In this document: positions 10,601 through 19,467 of the stretch, in pieces
Layout: the number at the start of each line of letters is the position of its first letter
Numbering within the stretch: position 1 is the stretch's first letter
Origin: Planctomycetota bacterium
Lineage (GTDB): Bacteria; Planctomycetota; Phycisphaerae; UBA1845; UTPLA1
Assembly: GCA_016712275.1 (NCBI GenBank)
Contig: JADJRI010000005.1
Span: forward strand, 62,001-126,000
Length of the DNA stretch: 64,000 nt
Reading direction: 5' to 3'
Position numbers and translations under genes: made by a program
The notes under the pieces: model-generated
What the model saw: only the letters and a program-made list of their open reading frames with translations
Databases searched by the model: none
What the model was told of the DNA's origin: nothing

Positions 10601-12992
10601 CAATTCCAAATCGGAATTCATCGCAACCACCTCGCCGGCGGCCAGCCTCAGCCCCAGATGCCTCAGTGCGGTCTGATGCTCAAACTCCACCGTCTTCGAC
10701 ACGCTGCGGCTTCCCACCTCCGTCAGCGTCACCACGGCACGACCCTGCCAAACGCCCGGTTTCTTGGCGGGCGGCGCGTTCAACTTTACGACGCAATGAC
10801 CGGAAGAATCGAGCGCGTCCTTTGCTTCTTCCAGTTTCGCTTCGCCCTGAATTTCAAGCGGACCGAAGGTGAACTCCGCGTATTCCTTCGACGTGAATCT
10901 CTTTTCGCGAAACGTCCCCGACACTGCAACATCCACGCCGGCCGCCGGCTTGCCGAAAAGGTAAGCCCCATCCACTTTCACCATCGGAGTTTCGCGATCG
11001 ACATAACGCGCCTTCGTACTTTCGGCGCTCATTTCAATTCGAATCGGCAAAAACGCCTCGACCAGCGCGCTCGTCTCGCCCAGCACCTCCTCCGACCCCG
11101 GAAGCGTGGCCCTGAATCGATAAGGCCCCATCTGATCATCCTCGCGCGTATGCACCTCGACATGGAACATGCCCTGATTCTCAGGTCGCGGCATCACCGT
11201 TTCCGCGCCAGCCTCTTTCCCGTCCGGCCGCTGTGTGCGAATCCAGATCGGAAATGCCGACGGCGTCGTTCCGTCGCTCTTGCGAATCACGCCGGTCAGG
11301 TGAATAACGTCGCCGGGCCGATAGACGCCGCGCTCCGGATAGAGCATCACGTCGTGTGCCGCTGTCGGCGATCGCCCGGAGAGATCGATGCCGTCGGGAA
11401 CCCAGGTTCGCGAATCGAGCACGCAATAACTGATGTCGCCTTCAAGCTTCGCAACGACGACATAAGGCGCGCCATCGGGCAGGGTCTTCGGCATCGACAC
11501 ACGGGCGCAGCCGTCGGCGCCGGTCGCTCCCATTGCCAGCGTCTGGTTGTTGTAAGTAAGCAGATTCACCGTCGCGCCGGCCAGCGGCTTTGCCGTTCGA
11601 ACCGAAGTCACCCAGACCAACAGACCGTCACGCTCCCGTTTGCAGGAAAGCCCGATGTCGGTCACCGCGACGATCGATTCCGATTTCGTCCATCGATCCT
11701 CGTGCGACCGCGCCGCGATGTGATAGATTCCGGCAGGCCTGCCAAGCAATTCCTTCAAATCAACACTGACTGTCGTCGGAACATTGTGCAGCGCTTTGAC
11801 CGAAACGGATTTCTCAGCAACTTCCCGGCTCGTCGCCTCCGCGTCCGATCCGCGCAGGTGGGCGACGAGATTATTCTCATGCAACCGCGAAACCGAGAGA
11901 TCAATATTCGCACAATTCACCACTTCCAAATCGAGCAGAAGATTGCCCGCCGGGGAAAGCACTCCCTTTCGAATGGGAAACCGAATGGCCTCGCTGCGGT
12001 CCGGCACGTCAAACGATATAACCTGGTCCTTTTCAAGGGCCTTGCCATGCTCATCCTGAAGGCCGGCCGAGACAACGGCCTTGTACTTGCGGCCGCAGGC
12101 GAACTTGCCCCGTACGCGAACATCATCCCATTCGATATCGCAACGCACATCTTCCACCGCCGGCTCAAATCGGACGGACGGCGCCGCCTGATCCTGCTTG
12201 AGCGTGCGATTGAAATTGATGCGCACTTCCTGCAGCTTCTGAAAGGTCGAGGCCCAGGCAGACACCCGCTCCACCACGAACGGCGCGTCACTCTCCAGTA
12301 TTGCGGAGAAGGCTCCCTCGAGCCCGCGCGCCGCGCCGGAACCCACCAACGAATCATCTAATTTCAGTCGAACCCGCCCCGACCGGGGCCGCTCGACGCG
12401 AAGGATCAGTTCTTCCGCAGCGGTTCGACTCAGGCATGCGAGGGGCAAAGCGGTCGATCGCTCGACATCGACTGTTGACGCAGCGCGATCCAGCGCCGAT
12501 GGTTCGACTGGTTGATTGAAGCGCACGCGAATATTCAGATGCGTTTCGTCCGAACTGTCCAGATCGCACGACTCAACCGCCAGCGCGTGTCGCAAAAGCG
12601 AAGGAAGTCTCGCCAACCGGCATCAGGCCCGTTTCACGGTCGAAGCCGTCGGTAAGATGAATGCGATAGGTCATTCCGGCATGCAGCGGTTCGGCCAGTT
12701 GATACTCCAGCCGGTCGGCTGACGCCCAGATCCACTCGCCCGGGTGCGAAGGTTCGATCGCGGCGATGTTTAGGGCTGCCGGCTTACCAACCATCTCCGG
12801 CCGCGCCACCGGAAGATCGAATACGACCCCCAGACGATCAGTGCCGTCGATCTCGGTCTTGGGAAAAGTCGTCATCACCCGAACGTGATTGGCACGCCCG
12901 GCGCCTGATTTCCAGTAAATAAATCCCAATGCGCAGGCGTTAATGACGACCAGCGCGACGATACCGACAATGCGACGAGAATTTTTTGACAT
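7652..12992 (-). CDS. Bacterial alpha-2-macroglobulin (YfhM-like), frameshifted
   Basis: A large envelope protease inhibitor thought to trap foreign proteases in the periplasm. It starts MSKNSRRIVGIVALVVINAC, a membrane anchor. MG-type beta domains follow, including a bait region, and the thioester motif GCVEQTSS has its Cys codon at 8993-8995. The thioester places it in the CxEQ subclass that partners PBP1C. The reading frame breaks near 12595 (two bases lost in a cgcgcg run), near 9350 (one base, ggccgcg) and near 9298 (two bases, gcgcgc). With five bases restored it is 1781 residues. The segment between 9350 and 9298 reads AIVALPDHGELIVDM in the third frame, which bridges the two flanking parts. 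It is upstream of, and overlapping with, pbpC. Confidence 0.9.
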
Positions 12993-13237
12993 GGTTCGAA
13001 TCCTTGAACGTCATACCATCCATGAAGATGTGATCGACTCGGCCCTGCTGCCGTCACCCGCGCGGTCCGAGCCGCACCGCCCGCGGGCAATGTTAATCAT
13101 ACTCTCCAATTCCAAAAAAGTTCTTCTGTAAAATCGCCCGAGTCCGCCGGCCAAAGAATGGGTGGCACAAGCCTCCAACTTATGCCAGACAAGAATGAAA
13201 AACACGGCCTACAATCCCGCCTGCGCAATTCGCATAA

Positions 13238-13272
13238 GAAAAATGCCCGGCTACGTTTTCACGCAACCGGGC
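13238..13272 (-). terminator. Rho-independent terminator
   Basis: On the minus strand cgcccgg and ccgggc form a stem around a loop containing ttgcgtgaaaacgtag, followed by attttt. It lies about 55 bases beyond the stop of the lipoprotein gene at 13327, the right place to end its transcript. Confidence 0.65.
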
Positions 13273-13326
13273 GTTGAGTTTCAATTCCAAGTTCGACGAA
13301 TTCGCCACCAAAACGGCAAATTCCGA

Positions 13327-13920
13327 TCAGCTCTGCTTTTTCATAGTACCTTTCATCTTCATCCGACCCATCGCGCCGTTTTCATTCCAAGTCCATTCGA
13401 CGGTGTTGTCGTCGACAATGGTCATCGTGCCTTCGCCCTTTGCCGGCTTGCCGCCCATGCCGAGGCCGCTTGTTTTCACCGTAAACTTTTTGCCGTCGGC
13501 GCTCGCCGTCATCCATCCATCGCCGCGCTCGCCGTAGTCGCTGACATACCACGAATGGTACATTTTCTTGACAGGGTCCCATCCAATAAACTCGTGGTAA
13601 TGGGCCTTTTCTCCCTCACCCATGTCGTGCCACCCCTCAGCGTGGATATACAAGTCGTTAATATCCCACTTATAGGTTCCGCCGCCCGCATATGTCATTT
13701 GAGGTTCCGGCGATCCCGGCGGCATGTGCTTCTTCATTTCTTCGGCGCTCGGCTCAATCATTTCGGCCGTGCCCGTCCATGTCCCAATCAGCGGCGCAAA
13801 GACCTGCATCTCTGGCGGCTGGCTCGGCTTCTTCGGCGGCCCCATCATTTCTGCCTCGGGCTTCATGCAACCAGAGGCCAAAAGACAAAAGACCGGCACG
13901 ATCCACATCTTGCGGTGCAT
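13327..13920 (-). CDS. Lipoprotein, DUF1579-like
   Basis: A 197-residue lipoprotein. The N-terminus MHRKMWIVPVFCLLASGC is a clear lipoprotein signal with Cys 18. The mature part has FAPLIGTWTGTAEM, then repeated W/Y-rich beta strands (HEFIGWDPVKKMYHSWYVSD, VKTSGLGMGGKPAKGEGTMT), the pattern of DUF1579-type small beta barrels. The function of that family is not established. The start at 13920 is supported by aaggaga seven bases upstream; a longer reading upstream lacks this. It has its own terminator. The barrel assignment is from memory of the motif pattern. Confidence 0.75.
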   Translation of the reverse strand: MHRKMWIVPVFCLLASGCMKPEAEMMGPPKKPSQPPEMQVFAPLIGTWTGTAEMIEPSAEEMKKHMPPGSPEPQMTYAGGGTYKWDINDLYIHAEGWHDMGEGEKAHYHEFIGWDPVKKMYHSWYVSDYGERGDGWMTASADGKKFTVKTSGLGMGGKPAKGEGTMTIVDDNTVEWTWNENGAMGRMKMKGTMKKQS

Positions 13921-14210
13921 ACGTTCTCCTTTCGATAACTGGCAGTTTTCCGATCGCCCCCAACACACGCCGAACACAATAACAACTCGAAATACCCCTC
14001 GCCAGTCATCTTGAGACCGGAATTCCAGTTCCCTGTCGCATGCCGACGAAAACAGCTTCCCAATCACTCAACACTGCCACATGTAACATCATGCAATAAC
14101 ATAGCTTACACCCATGCATATCCTTCAACGGATCGAACCGGCCGCCGATTCCGAGATTCGGCGAAAATTGCCGATGCGTTCGAATCCCTTTGGACGATAT
14201 CAACTGCAAG

Positions 14211-15215
14211 ATGGCAATTGCGATCACCGCACCCATAAAGACCGGGCTGATATCCGACGGGCTTCTCCCTTGCGTGGGCTGCCAAACCACCCGGCCAATC
14301 CAGCGTCCCGTGCTTCGCGCCAATGGACGTACGTTGCCGTTTGATCTGCATCGCTGCACCGAGTGCGGATTGGTTCAGCAATTTCCACGCGCCACTGCCG
14401 CGCGCCTTTCGGCTCATTACGATTCCGACTACTACGTCTTCAAGGAAGAAGAGCGCCTGAGGTGGTCTCGCGCCGTTCAGCAATACTGTGTTCACCTGCG
14501 GCCGATGGAAACCAGGGCGCCAAAACGCCTGCTCGATGTCGGCTGCGCGCTCGGGCACATGTGCGCGATTGCCAAGCGCCGCGGCTGGCGCGTCTCGGGG
14601 CTCGACCTCTCCGCCGAGGCCGTGAGTCAGGCCGTCGTGCGGTTCGGCATTGATGCCCGCGCCGGTCGAATCTCACAATATCGATCAACCATGCCCCGTT
14701 TTGACGCCATCATGCTGGGTGATGTAATCGAGCATGTGGATGATCCGGCGGCTTTCCTCAAGGATGTGCGAAACTGCCTGGCGCCGGGCGGCGTCGTCTG
14801 CATCGACACGCCGAATTGGGGCGGCTGGTGGCGGCGGCTGGGCCGATCCGATTGGCTCGGCATCAATCCGTTTCATGTCAATCTCTTCGATGCCCGCTCG
14901 ATCGGCACATTGCTCGCCAAAAACGGCATGCGTGTCGAATCCATGACATCCTACACCCACTACCGATACGGCTCGCTTGCCCGGCGACCGGAAATCCAAC
15001 GGCTGACGCGCGCCCTGCCCAGCGCCGTCGTCTGGCGCATGAACGCCGTCTTCAGCCGCTTCGCGTCTCTCGGCCGATGGGCCGGCCTGAGAACGTCACA
15101 GCCGGCCACCCTGGATGAAGCGATGACCGCGCTGGATCGCTTATCAAAGAAAGGCGCAGTTCCCGTCGGCGGCAAGAGCGGCGACAATCTCGCCGTGCTG
15201 GCCAGACTGGTCTAA
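14211..15215 (+). CDS. Class I SAM-dependent methyltransferase
   Basis: A 334-residue methyltransferase. An N-terminal zinc-ribbon-like part (CVGCQTTR and CTECGLVQQF) precedes the SAM-binding motif LLDVGCALGHMCAIAKRRGW and motif II/IV regions FDAIMLGDVIEHVDDP and LAPGGVVCIDTPNW. This is the layout of Methyltransf_23-type enzymes with a Cys-rich head, often found in surface polysaccharide or nucleotide-sugar gene sets. The substrate is unknown. I chose the ATG at 14211; an upstream TTG would add seven residues. The upstream 290 bases are a divergent promoter region shared with the DUF1579-like lipoprotein gene, and I see no confident promoter boxes there. Confidence 0.85.
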   Translation: MAIAITAPIKTGLISDGLLPCVGCQTTRPIQRPVLRANGRTLPFDLHRCTECGLVQQFPRATAARLSAHYDSDYYVFKEEERLRWSRAVQQYCVHLRPMETRAPKRLLDVGCALGHMCAIAKRRGWRVSGLDLSAEAVSQAVVRFGIDARAGRISQYRSTMPRFDAIMLGDVIEHVDDPAAFLKDVRNCLAPGGVVCIDTPNWGGWWRRLGRSDWLGINPFHVNLFDARSIGTLLAKNGMRVESMTSYTHYRYGSLARRPEIQRLTRALPSAVVWRMNAVFSRFASLGRWAGLRTSQPATLDEAMTALDRLSKKGAVPVGGKSGDNLAVLARLV

Positions 15216-15353
15216 AATTCGCTTCCGCATATTCCGCATTCTGCAATTCAAGAGAATTCACTTTGCATTTCGCAAATCAACCTTGAACCATCCGCGTCTC
15301 GCATTTAGCTTGCATTCCCCCGACAATCCCGAAACAGCAATGGGAGAAGAGCC

Positions 15354-15704
15354 ATGGCCGACGACAAAACAACCATCTCAGACATGAAGCGTCTCGTGCA
15401 GGAATTCGTCGACGAGCGCGACTGGTCGCAGTTTCACACGCCCAAGAACCTCTCCATGTCCATTGCGATCGAGGCGGCCGAATTAATGGAGCATTTCCAA
15501 TGGCTCGACACGCCGGATTTTCCGCGAATCAAGGAAGATGCCGCCGCCATGGAGCAGATTCGCGAGGAACTGGCCGATGTGCTTTGCTATGCCATTTCGT
15601 TCGCAAACGCGATGGGCATCGACATCGATGCAGCGCTGCGCGACAAGATGACCAAGAATGCAAAGAAATACCCGGCCGAAAAATTCCGCGGAAAATTCAG
15701 ATGA
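15354..15704 (+). CDS. MazG-like nucleotide pyrophosphohydrolase
   Basis: A 116-residue all-alpha NTP pyrophosphohydrolase, a house-cleaning enzyme that hydrolyses non-canonical or excess dNTPs to the monophosphate. The metal-binding pattern is visible as EAAELMEHFQW (about 41-51) and REELADVLCYAISFANAMGID (about 70-90), the EExxE plus ExxD signature of the MazG/dCTPase superfamily. A purine-rich gggagaag lies just upstream of the ATG. The 3' end overlaps the convergent YjdF-like gene by eight bases. Length and motifs are typical and intact. Confidence 0.9.
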   Translation: MADDKTTISDMKRLVQEFVDERDWSQFHTPKNLSMSIAIEAAELMEHFQWLDTPDFPRIKEDAAAMEQIREELADVLCYAISFANAMGIDIDAALRDKMTKNAKKYPAEKFRGKFR

Positions 15705-16332
15705 GCCCGCGCGCCCTTAACTGCCGGTCATGTATGCGTCCGAGCGAAAGTTGGGCGATCATCGCACCGCACAGTGCCAGAAACATGTCCCACTGCGTAT
15801 CCCACTGATCTCCCTGTGTCGCAAGATAGGCATCCGCATCGCCGCCTGCGGCCACCGCCACCCACCATTCGTTGAACTCAAAGGCGGCGCTGAATGCGAG
15901 ACACACACCCGACACCGTGAAGAACAGCCACCCCTTCGATTTGAGCGGCGTCTTGCGAAGGTAGATCTCCCGCGTCAATATCGCGGGCACGAATCCCTGC
16001 GCGAAATGACCCAGTCGATCATAGTGATTTCGCGAAAGGCCCCATGCGTCGCGCAGCCAGTTGCCGATCGGCACTTCGGAATAGGTCCAGTGCCCGCCAA
16101 TACACAGAATGACGCAATGGACAAAAACAGCCGCGTAGGCAAGCTGGGTGAATCGAAACCGCCGATAGGTCGAGGCCAGAAGCGCGATCGCAACAACGAC
16201 CGGAAGCACCTCCAGTGCCCAGGTCAGACGATCGTGCGGTCCGATGCCGGACCAGACAAGCACGCCCACGGTGACAAACAACAACGCGGCATTCACCCTG
16301 TTTGCCCCGGCTATTCCGGTGGTCGATGTCAT
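15697..16332 (-). CDS. YjdF/DUF2238 family membrane protein
   Basis: A 211-residue integral membrane protein with about six hydrophobic helices. The family signature is plain: HYDRLGHFAQGFVPAILTREIYLRKTP-type segment (about residues 108-134), FEFNEWWVAV, and a C-terminal TQGDQWDTQWDMFLAL. DUF2238 proteins are found in many bacteria, and their role is unknown. I chose the ATG at 16332; an upstream TTG would add seven residues. It overlaps the MazG-like gene tail-to-tail. Confidence 0.88.
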   Translation of the reverse strand: MTSTTGIAGANRVNAALLFVTVGVLVWSGIGPHDRLTWALEVLPVVVAIALLASTYRRFRFTQLAYAAVFVHCVILCIGGHWTYSEVPIGNWLRDAWGLSRNHYDRLGHFAQGFVPAILTREIYLRKTPLKSKGWLFFTVSGVCLAFSAAFEFNEWWVAVAAGGDADAYLATQGDQWDTQWDMFLALCGAMIAQLSLGRIHDRQLRARGLI

Positions 16333-16378
16333 GGGACAATCCCGCCGCGACAACCCAATTGCAAATGCCCGTCGTCGA

Positions 16379-17476
16379 TCACGGCGCCGGAATCACCCGA
16401 TCAAATATCTTCTGGTCATTCTGGTTGCCGAGTGGAAAAATGGAGGGGCTCAGCGGAGCCGTCTTGAAATCCTGGTCGGCCAGAAGCGTGCTGGCCGAAC
16501 CGGTGTTGTCCATCAGGGCCGAGATGTCGGCGACGTGATGCAGCCCCAATAAGTGCCCCGCCTCGTGGGCCGCCACATTGCCAATTGCAACACCGATTCC
16601 GGTGATCGATGGCTGCTCCGCAAACGGATCGTCGAAGCGCTCCGTGAATATGATCGCGTCGTCGCACCGATCCAGATTGCCGATGTCCACGTCGTCCGCG
16701 ATGCCGAACTTCGTGCCGCTAAACGCGCCGAAATGAATCGTGCTGAACGTTCCCTCAACCAGCTTTGGATTGTCATCACTGACCACAATCACGATTCCGG
16801 TGTTCGCGAAATTCTCTTCGACAGTCTCAACAATCGTTCGCTTGATTGCGGCCGTCTCGCCCGCGTACGCCGCGTCAATATCGCCCGCATCGAATGGCGA
16901 AAGATCGAACGAACCTTCGCCATTGATCGTGAGCGGCCCTCCCGCAAAGTTCAACAGCAGCGTCTGCACCGGCGGGGCAGTAATGCCCGCGCCGCGGCTA
17001 ATTTCAATCGTGGCCACATAGCTGCCGCCGACGGCCGCCTGCGAGAACCGCGCGATGCCAAGGTAATAATGATCGGCCGCTTGCTTAACGATATTGTCGA
17101 CCTTGGAATTAAAATTGCCGCCCTCGAAATCGATGTCATCATTGACCGAGAAAACATCCTCGTCGTCGTCAAACACCGCAATATTGGGGTCGAGCTGGCT
17201 GCCGGCCGAGGCATTGACGGTGACCATAATGCGATCACCGGCGGCCATCGGTCCAAGATCGAACATGTCCGGATCGGAACTTTGGATATTGCCGTTAAAC
17301 ACCGCCATGTCATTGGTGTCGTAGGCAATTCTACCCGCGTCCGTAAAGGACTTGCCGGCATTCACGGTCGTTCCGATTGGCGGCAGCATCGGAAACAGGT
17401 CGCAGCCGGAGTGTGCAACAACAACAAACATAAGCATGGCGACAACACGGGTGGGAAATTTGATCGAGCTTACCAA
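16379..17476 (-). CDS. Secreted metzincin-like zinc metalloprotease lipoprotein
   Basis: A 365-residue exported protein. The signal VVAMLMFVVVAHSGC ends in a lipoprotein-type Cys. A beta-rich PPC-like domain (about 40-175, with DMFDLGPMAAGDRIMVTV) precedes a catalytic domain with HEAGHLLGLHH at about residues 302-312. This is the HExxHxxGxxH zinc site of metzincins, and SALMDNTG just after it fits the Met-turn. So it is probably an endopeptidase of the archaemetzincin/matrixin-like group, anchored to the outer side of a membrane. The start is a TTG at 17476 with ggagacc upstream; the first ATG (17437) would leave no positive n-region. Confidence 0.8.
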   Translation of the reverse strand: MVSSIKFPTRVVAMLMFVVVAHSGCDLFPMLPPIGTTVNAGKSFTDAGRIAYDTNDMAVFNGNIQSSDPDMFDLGPMAAGDRIMVTVNASAGSQLDPNIAVFDDDEDVFSVNDDIDFEGGNFNSKVDNIVKQAADHYYLGIARFSQAAVGGSYVATIEISRGAGITAPPVQTLLLNFAGGPLTINGEGSFDLSPFDAGDIDAAYAGETAAIKRTIVETVEENFANTGIVIVVSDDNPKLVEGTFSTIHFGAFSGTKFGIADDVDIGNLDRCDDAIIFTERFDDPFAEQPSITGIGVAIGNVAAHEAGHLLGLHHVADISALMDNTGSASTLLADQDFKTAPLSPSIFPLGNQNDQKIFDRVIPAP

Positions 17477-17754
17477 GGAAGGTCTCCCGCGCGGTCATGT
17501 GCGAGCAAAGATGACAGCGTCTTGCTGGACAAGGGGTTAACACTCACAACGCGCGGCAACGGCATGCACGGCACGCATCTCAGTTTTGGGACACTTGGGT
17601 GGCGAACCGGCGGTAACGATTCGCAAGTCCGAATGATACATCGACCAACACGCCAATCGAGTTCTAAGGGTATATCTTAGTGGTTGCTCCTAGCTTCAAC
17701 ATCGGAGCAGTCCTAAAAAAGTTCGTTTTGATAGCTGCATCGGAGTTGAGAATA
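17477..17754. other. Intergenic, no gene seen
   Basis: Nothing gene-like is visible between the metalloprotease start and the candidate RNA promoter. All reading frames are short and carry no recognisable motif. Confidence 0.5.
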
Positions 17755-17763
17755 TGGTACACT
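17755..17763 (+). promoter_or_regulatory. Possible extended -10 promoter of the candidate RNA
   Basis: The string tggtacact has a TG one base upstream of tacact, an extended -10 element (4 of 6 matches to TATAAT). No good -35 is visible at the right distance. It would start a transcript near 17770, reading into the candidate structured RNA. Confidence 0.3.
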
Positions 17764-17769
17764 CCGAAA

Positions 17770-18015
17770 ACCCCAGAGTCGCAATAAGTCATCGAAAGAA
17801 GTCTTGGAATGAATGCACACGGCCATTAAGCCGATGTGGGGCTGCCAAGGGACGAGTGCTTCGAAACGCCCAGTGCGGAGCGAATGCAGTCGAGTGAGAA
17901 ATGCGACTCGGGATCGGTGCTTTCCGGAACGGGAATAGAGAAGTAGAAGAAAGTAGCGCGAGCGGGATCGACCGTCGAAAGACGACAATCAATCCCGCTC
18001 GCGTTGCTTTATTGT
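17770..18015 (+). ncRNA. Candidate structured non-coding RNA
   Basis: About 245 bases without a credible reading frame that contain several nested hairpins. Examples are cacacggc paired with gccgatgtg (17817-17842), flanked by cttgg/ccaag, and agtcg paired with cgact near 17890-17910. The segment ends in a strong hairpin, cgcgagcgggat (17957-17968) with atcccgctcgcg (17992-18003), followed by ttgcttta. A promoter-like box lies just upstream. It has the dimensions of a 6S-type or other regulatory RNA, but I cannot match it to a known family by eye. Confidence 0.35.
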
Positions 18016-18070
18016 AATTGAATATTTGCTGCACGAATTCGCCGGCTTCACCGAAAAGCGCATGCGTCTA

Positions 18071-18160
18071 TTTCACGATTGTGTGTGTCCGGCGCTGTGG
18101 CTCAGGCGTCTCGCCTGAGAATGCACCGCCGGGACGGCGGTGCCACAATCATTCGTGAAA
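18071..18160. repeat. Nested palindromic repeat element
   Basis: The outer arms tttcacga (18071) and tcgtgaaa (18153) enclose two perfect inner hairpins: ctcaggcg/cgcctgag (18101-18119) and caccgcc/ggcggtg (18124-18142). It lies just beyond the stop of the zinc-ribbon gene. The architecture of one outer stem with two inner hairpins suggests a mobile palindromic unit rather than a simple terminator. Confidence 0.65.
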
Positions 18161-18212
18161 CGCTCTAACGCGCTGAATTCCCCCAACGCACAAACACAAC
18201 CGCATCCGCGAC

Positions 18213-18641
18213 TCACCGGCGATTTCGCCAGCGTACCGAATGCCTGCGCTCGCGGCAGGTACACCGCACGCCGTTCGGCTGACCGACGGGACGAATCATG
18301 CGGCGGGAGGGTGAGGCCCGAAACACATCCATCCACCACTTGCTGATCACGCCGCGCCATTTGCGATGCGGACCGGGGCGGCGCTCATCGTCAAAATAGA
18401 CCCATCCGCCGTTCTTGTCGCGATAGTTCGGGTCGGTCGGCAGAATGTCGAAACCAAATCCCGCCCCATCGCACCCCTGCACCGGACAAACCCAGAAGCC
18501 GCGCACCCCGCGATCGGTCTCGCGCTCTTCCCAGCGAATAAGATAACTCTCGTACGTTTCGCCGCAGTGAATGCAGCGCACCTCGATCGCTTTGGCCGGC
18601 GGGCCGAACGGATCGTTATCGGGAGAATTGTCAGCAGCCAT
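18213..18641 (-). CDS. Small zinc-ribbon protein
   Basis: A 142-residue soluble protein starting MAADNSPDNDPFGPPAKAIE. It has VRCIHCGETYESYLIRW and, about 24 residues later, FWVCPVQGCDGAGFGFDILP, four Cys spaced as a zinc ribbon. It ends in a basic tail (RCTCRERRHSVRWRNRR) that runs close to the palindromic element and may be extended past the native stop. I chose the start at 18641 because gggaggg lies eight bases upstream; longer readings lack this. I do not recognise a named family. A role in nucleic-acid or protein binding is only inferred from the Cys pattern. Confidence 0.65.
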   Translation of the reverse strand: MAADNSPDNDPFGPPAKAIEVRCIHCGETYESYLIRWEERETDRGVRGFWVCPVQGCDGAGFGFDILPTDPNYRDKNGGWVYFDDERRPGPHRKWRGVISKWWMDVFRASPSRRMIRPVGQPNGVRCTCRERRHSVRWRNRR

Positions 18642-18773
18642 GACGGCATCCCTCCCAAGTGAGCTCAAGTTGGCAGGACGCGAATCAATGGTATCGCAAA
18701 CGAGGAGCGGAGTATTGTCAAGTCGTGAGGCAAGGAAACATATGGCGGGACAAGATTCGGAAATCAAGAGTTC

Positions 18774-19352
18774 TTACTTGTACCACTCATGCGGGTACTT
18801 CTTGAATTGCTCGGCGGCGACAGGTGTCGGGTTGTCCATCTTTAGACTGAACAAGTAGTTCTTCATGTCTTTAAACGCGGTCGGCATTTCGTTTTCTCGC
18901 CAATACGCCACGGTCTTCATGCCGCTAGAAGTTCGCACCGTTAGCCCTGTGCTTTCGCCACACGGAACAACATGGTTTTCAAACGTCAGAACTCCACTTC
19001 GATCAACCTCATTGCGAAGCTCTGAAACCTGTTCTGCCGTCAACCGACCTTTCAAATACGATTGGCCGGAAAGTTCCTCGCTTTCGGCTCGTACAATCGT
19101 TCCGTCCGGCCACACAGCGACGAGAGTGCCGATTCGCTTCCATTGTGGCGAGTCGCTCATGACATTGCCCGACATGTATCGCATGAATACAAATGGCTTT
19201 GCCGGTTCACTTTCAGCGGCTTTGACCGCTGCATCTGTAGCAACCCACGGCTTCGGCCCAGCCGCTTTCGCGGTAACCATTTTAGGTTCCGATTGGCAGC
19301 CAATTGCCGTAGCAAACATCGCTACAAGAATCGTCAGCCGTTTGGCTCGCAT
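18774..19352 (-). CDS. Putative lipoprotein, unknown function
   Basis: A 192-residue exported protein. MRAKRLTILVAMFATAIGC is a lipoprotein signal with Cys 19. The mature part includes VAVWPDGTIVRAESEELSG and LRNEVDRSGVLTFENHVVP and resembles small periplasmic proteins that compare a dose-type value, but I do not recognise the family. The start at 19352 is fixed by a perfect aggagg at 19359-19364, six bases upstream. An ATG at 19358 abuts that site and is too close. Confidence 0.65.
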   Translation of the reverse strand: MRAKRLTILVAMFATAIGCQSEPKMVTAKAAGPKPWVATDAAVKAAESEPAKPFVFMRYMSGNVMSDSPQWKRIGTLVAVWPDGTIVRAESEELSGQSYLKGRLTAEQVSELRNEVDRSGVLTFENHVVPCGESTGLTVRTSSGMKTVAYWRENEMPTAFKDMKNYLFSLKMDNPTPVAAEQFKKYPHEWYK

Positions 19353-19467
19353 CAGCATCCTCCTGAACAAGTTCGCCCCACCGCATATGATATCCTATAA
19401 TTGCGCAATCGAGTCCGAAACGCCGTCGCCGGACCTACGACAAACGCCACTTGCGAAGCAACAGATC

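Noticed and set aside
10322..12361. A 679-residue open frame antisense to the alpha-2-macroglobulin gene
   Set aside because: It is a mirror of a G+C-rich gene, is rich in Arg, His and Pro, has no motif, and the opposite strand has a strong family match with a thioester site.
13011..13205. A 64-residue minus-strand frame upstream of the alpha-2-macroglobulin
   Set aside because: It overlaps the probable promoter and repeat-like strings (gtggcacaagcctcc), and has no supporting signal.
17713..17988. A 91-residue minus-strand frame
   Set aside because: No ribosome site or family pattern, and it lies over a hairpin-rich segment better explained as RNA.
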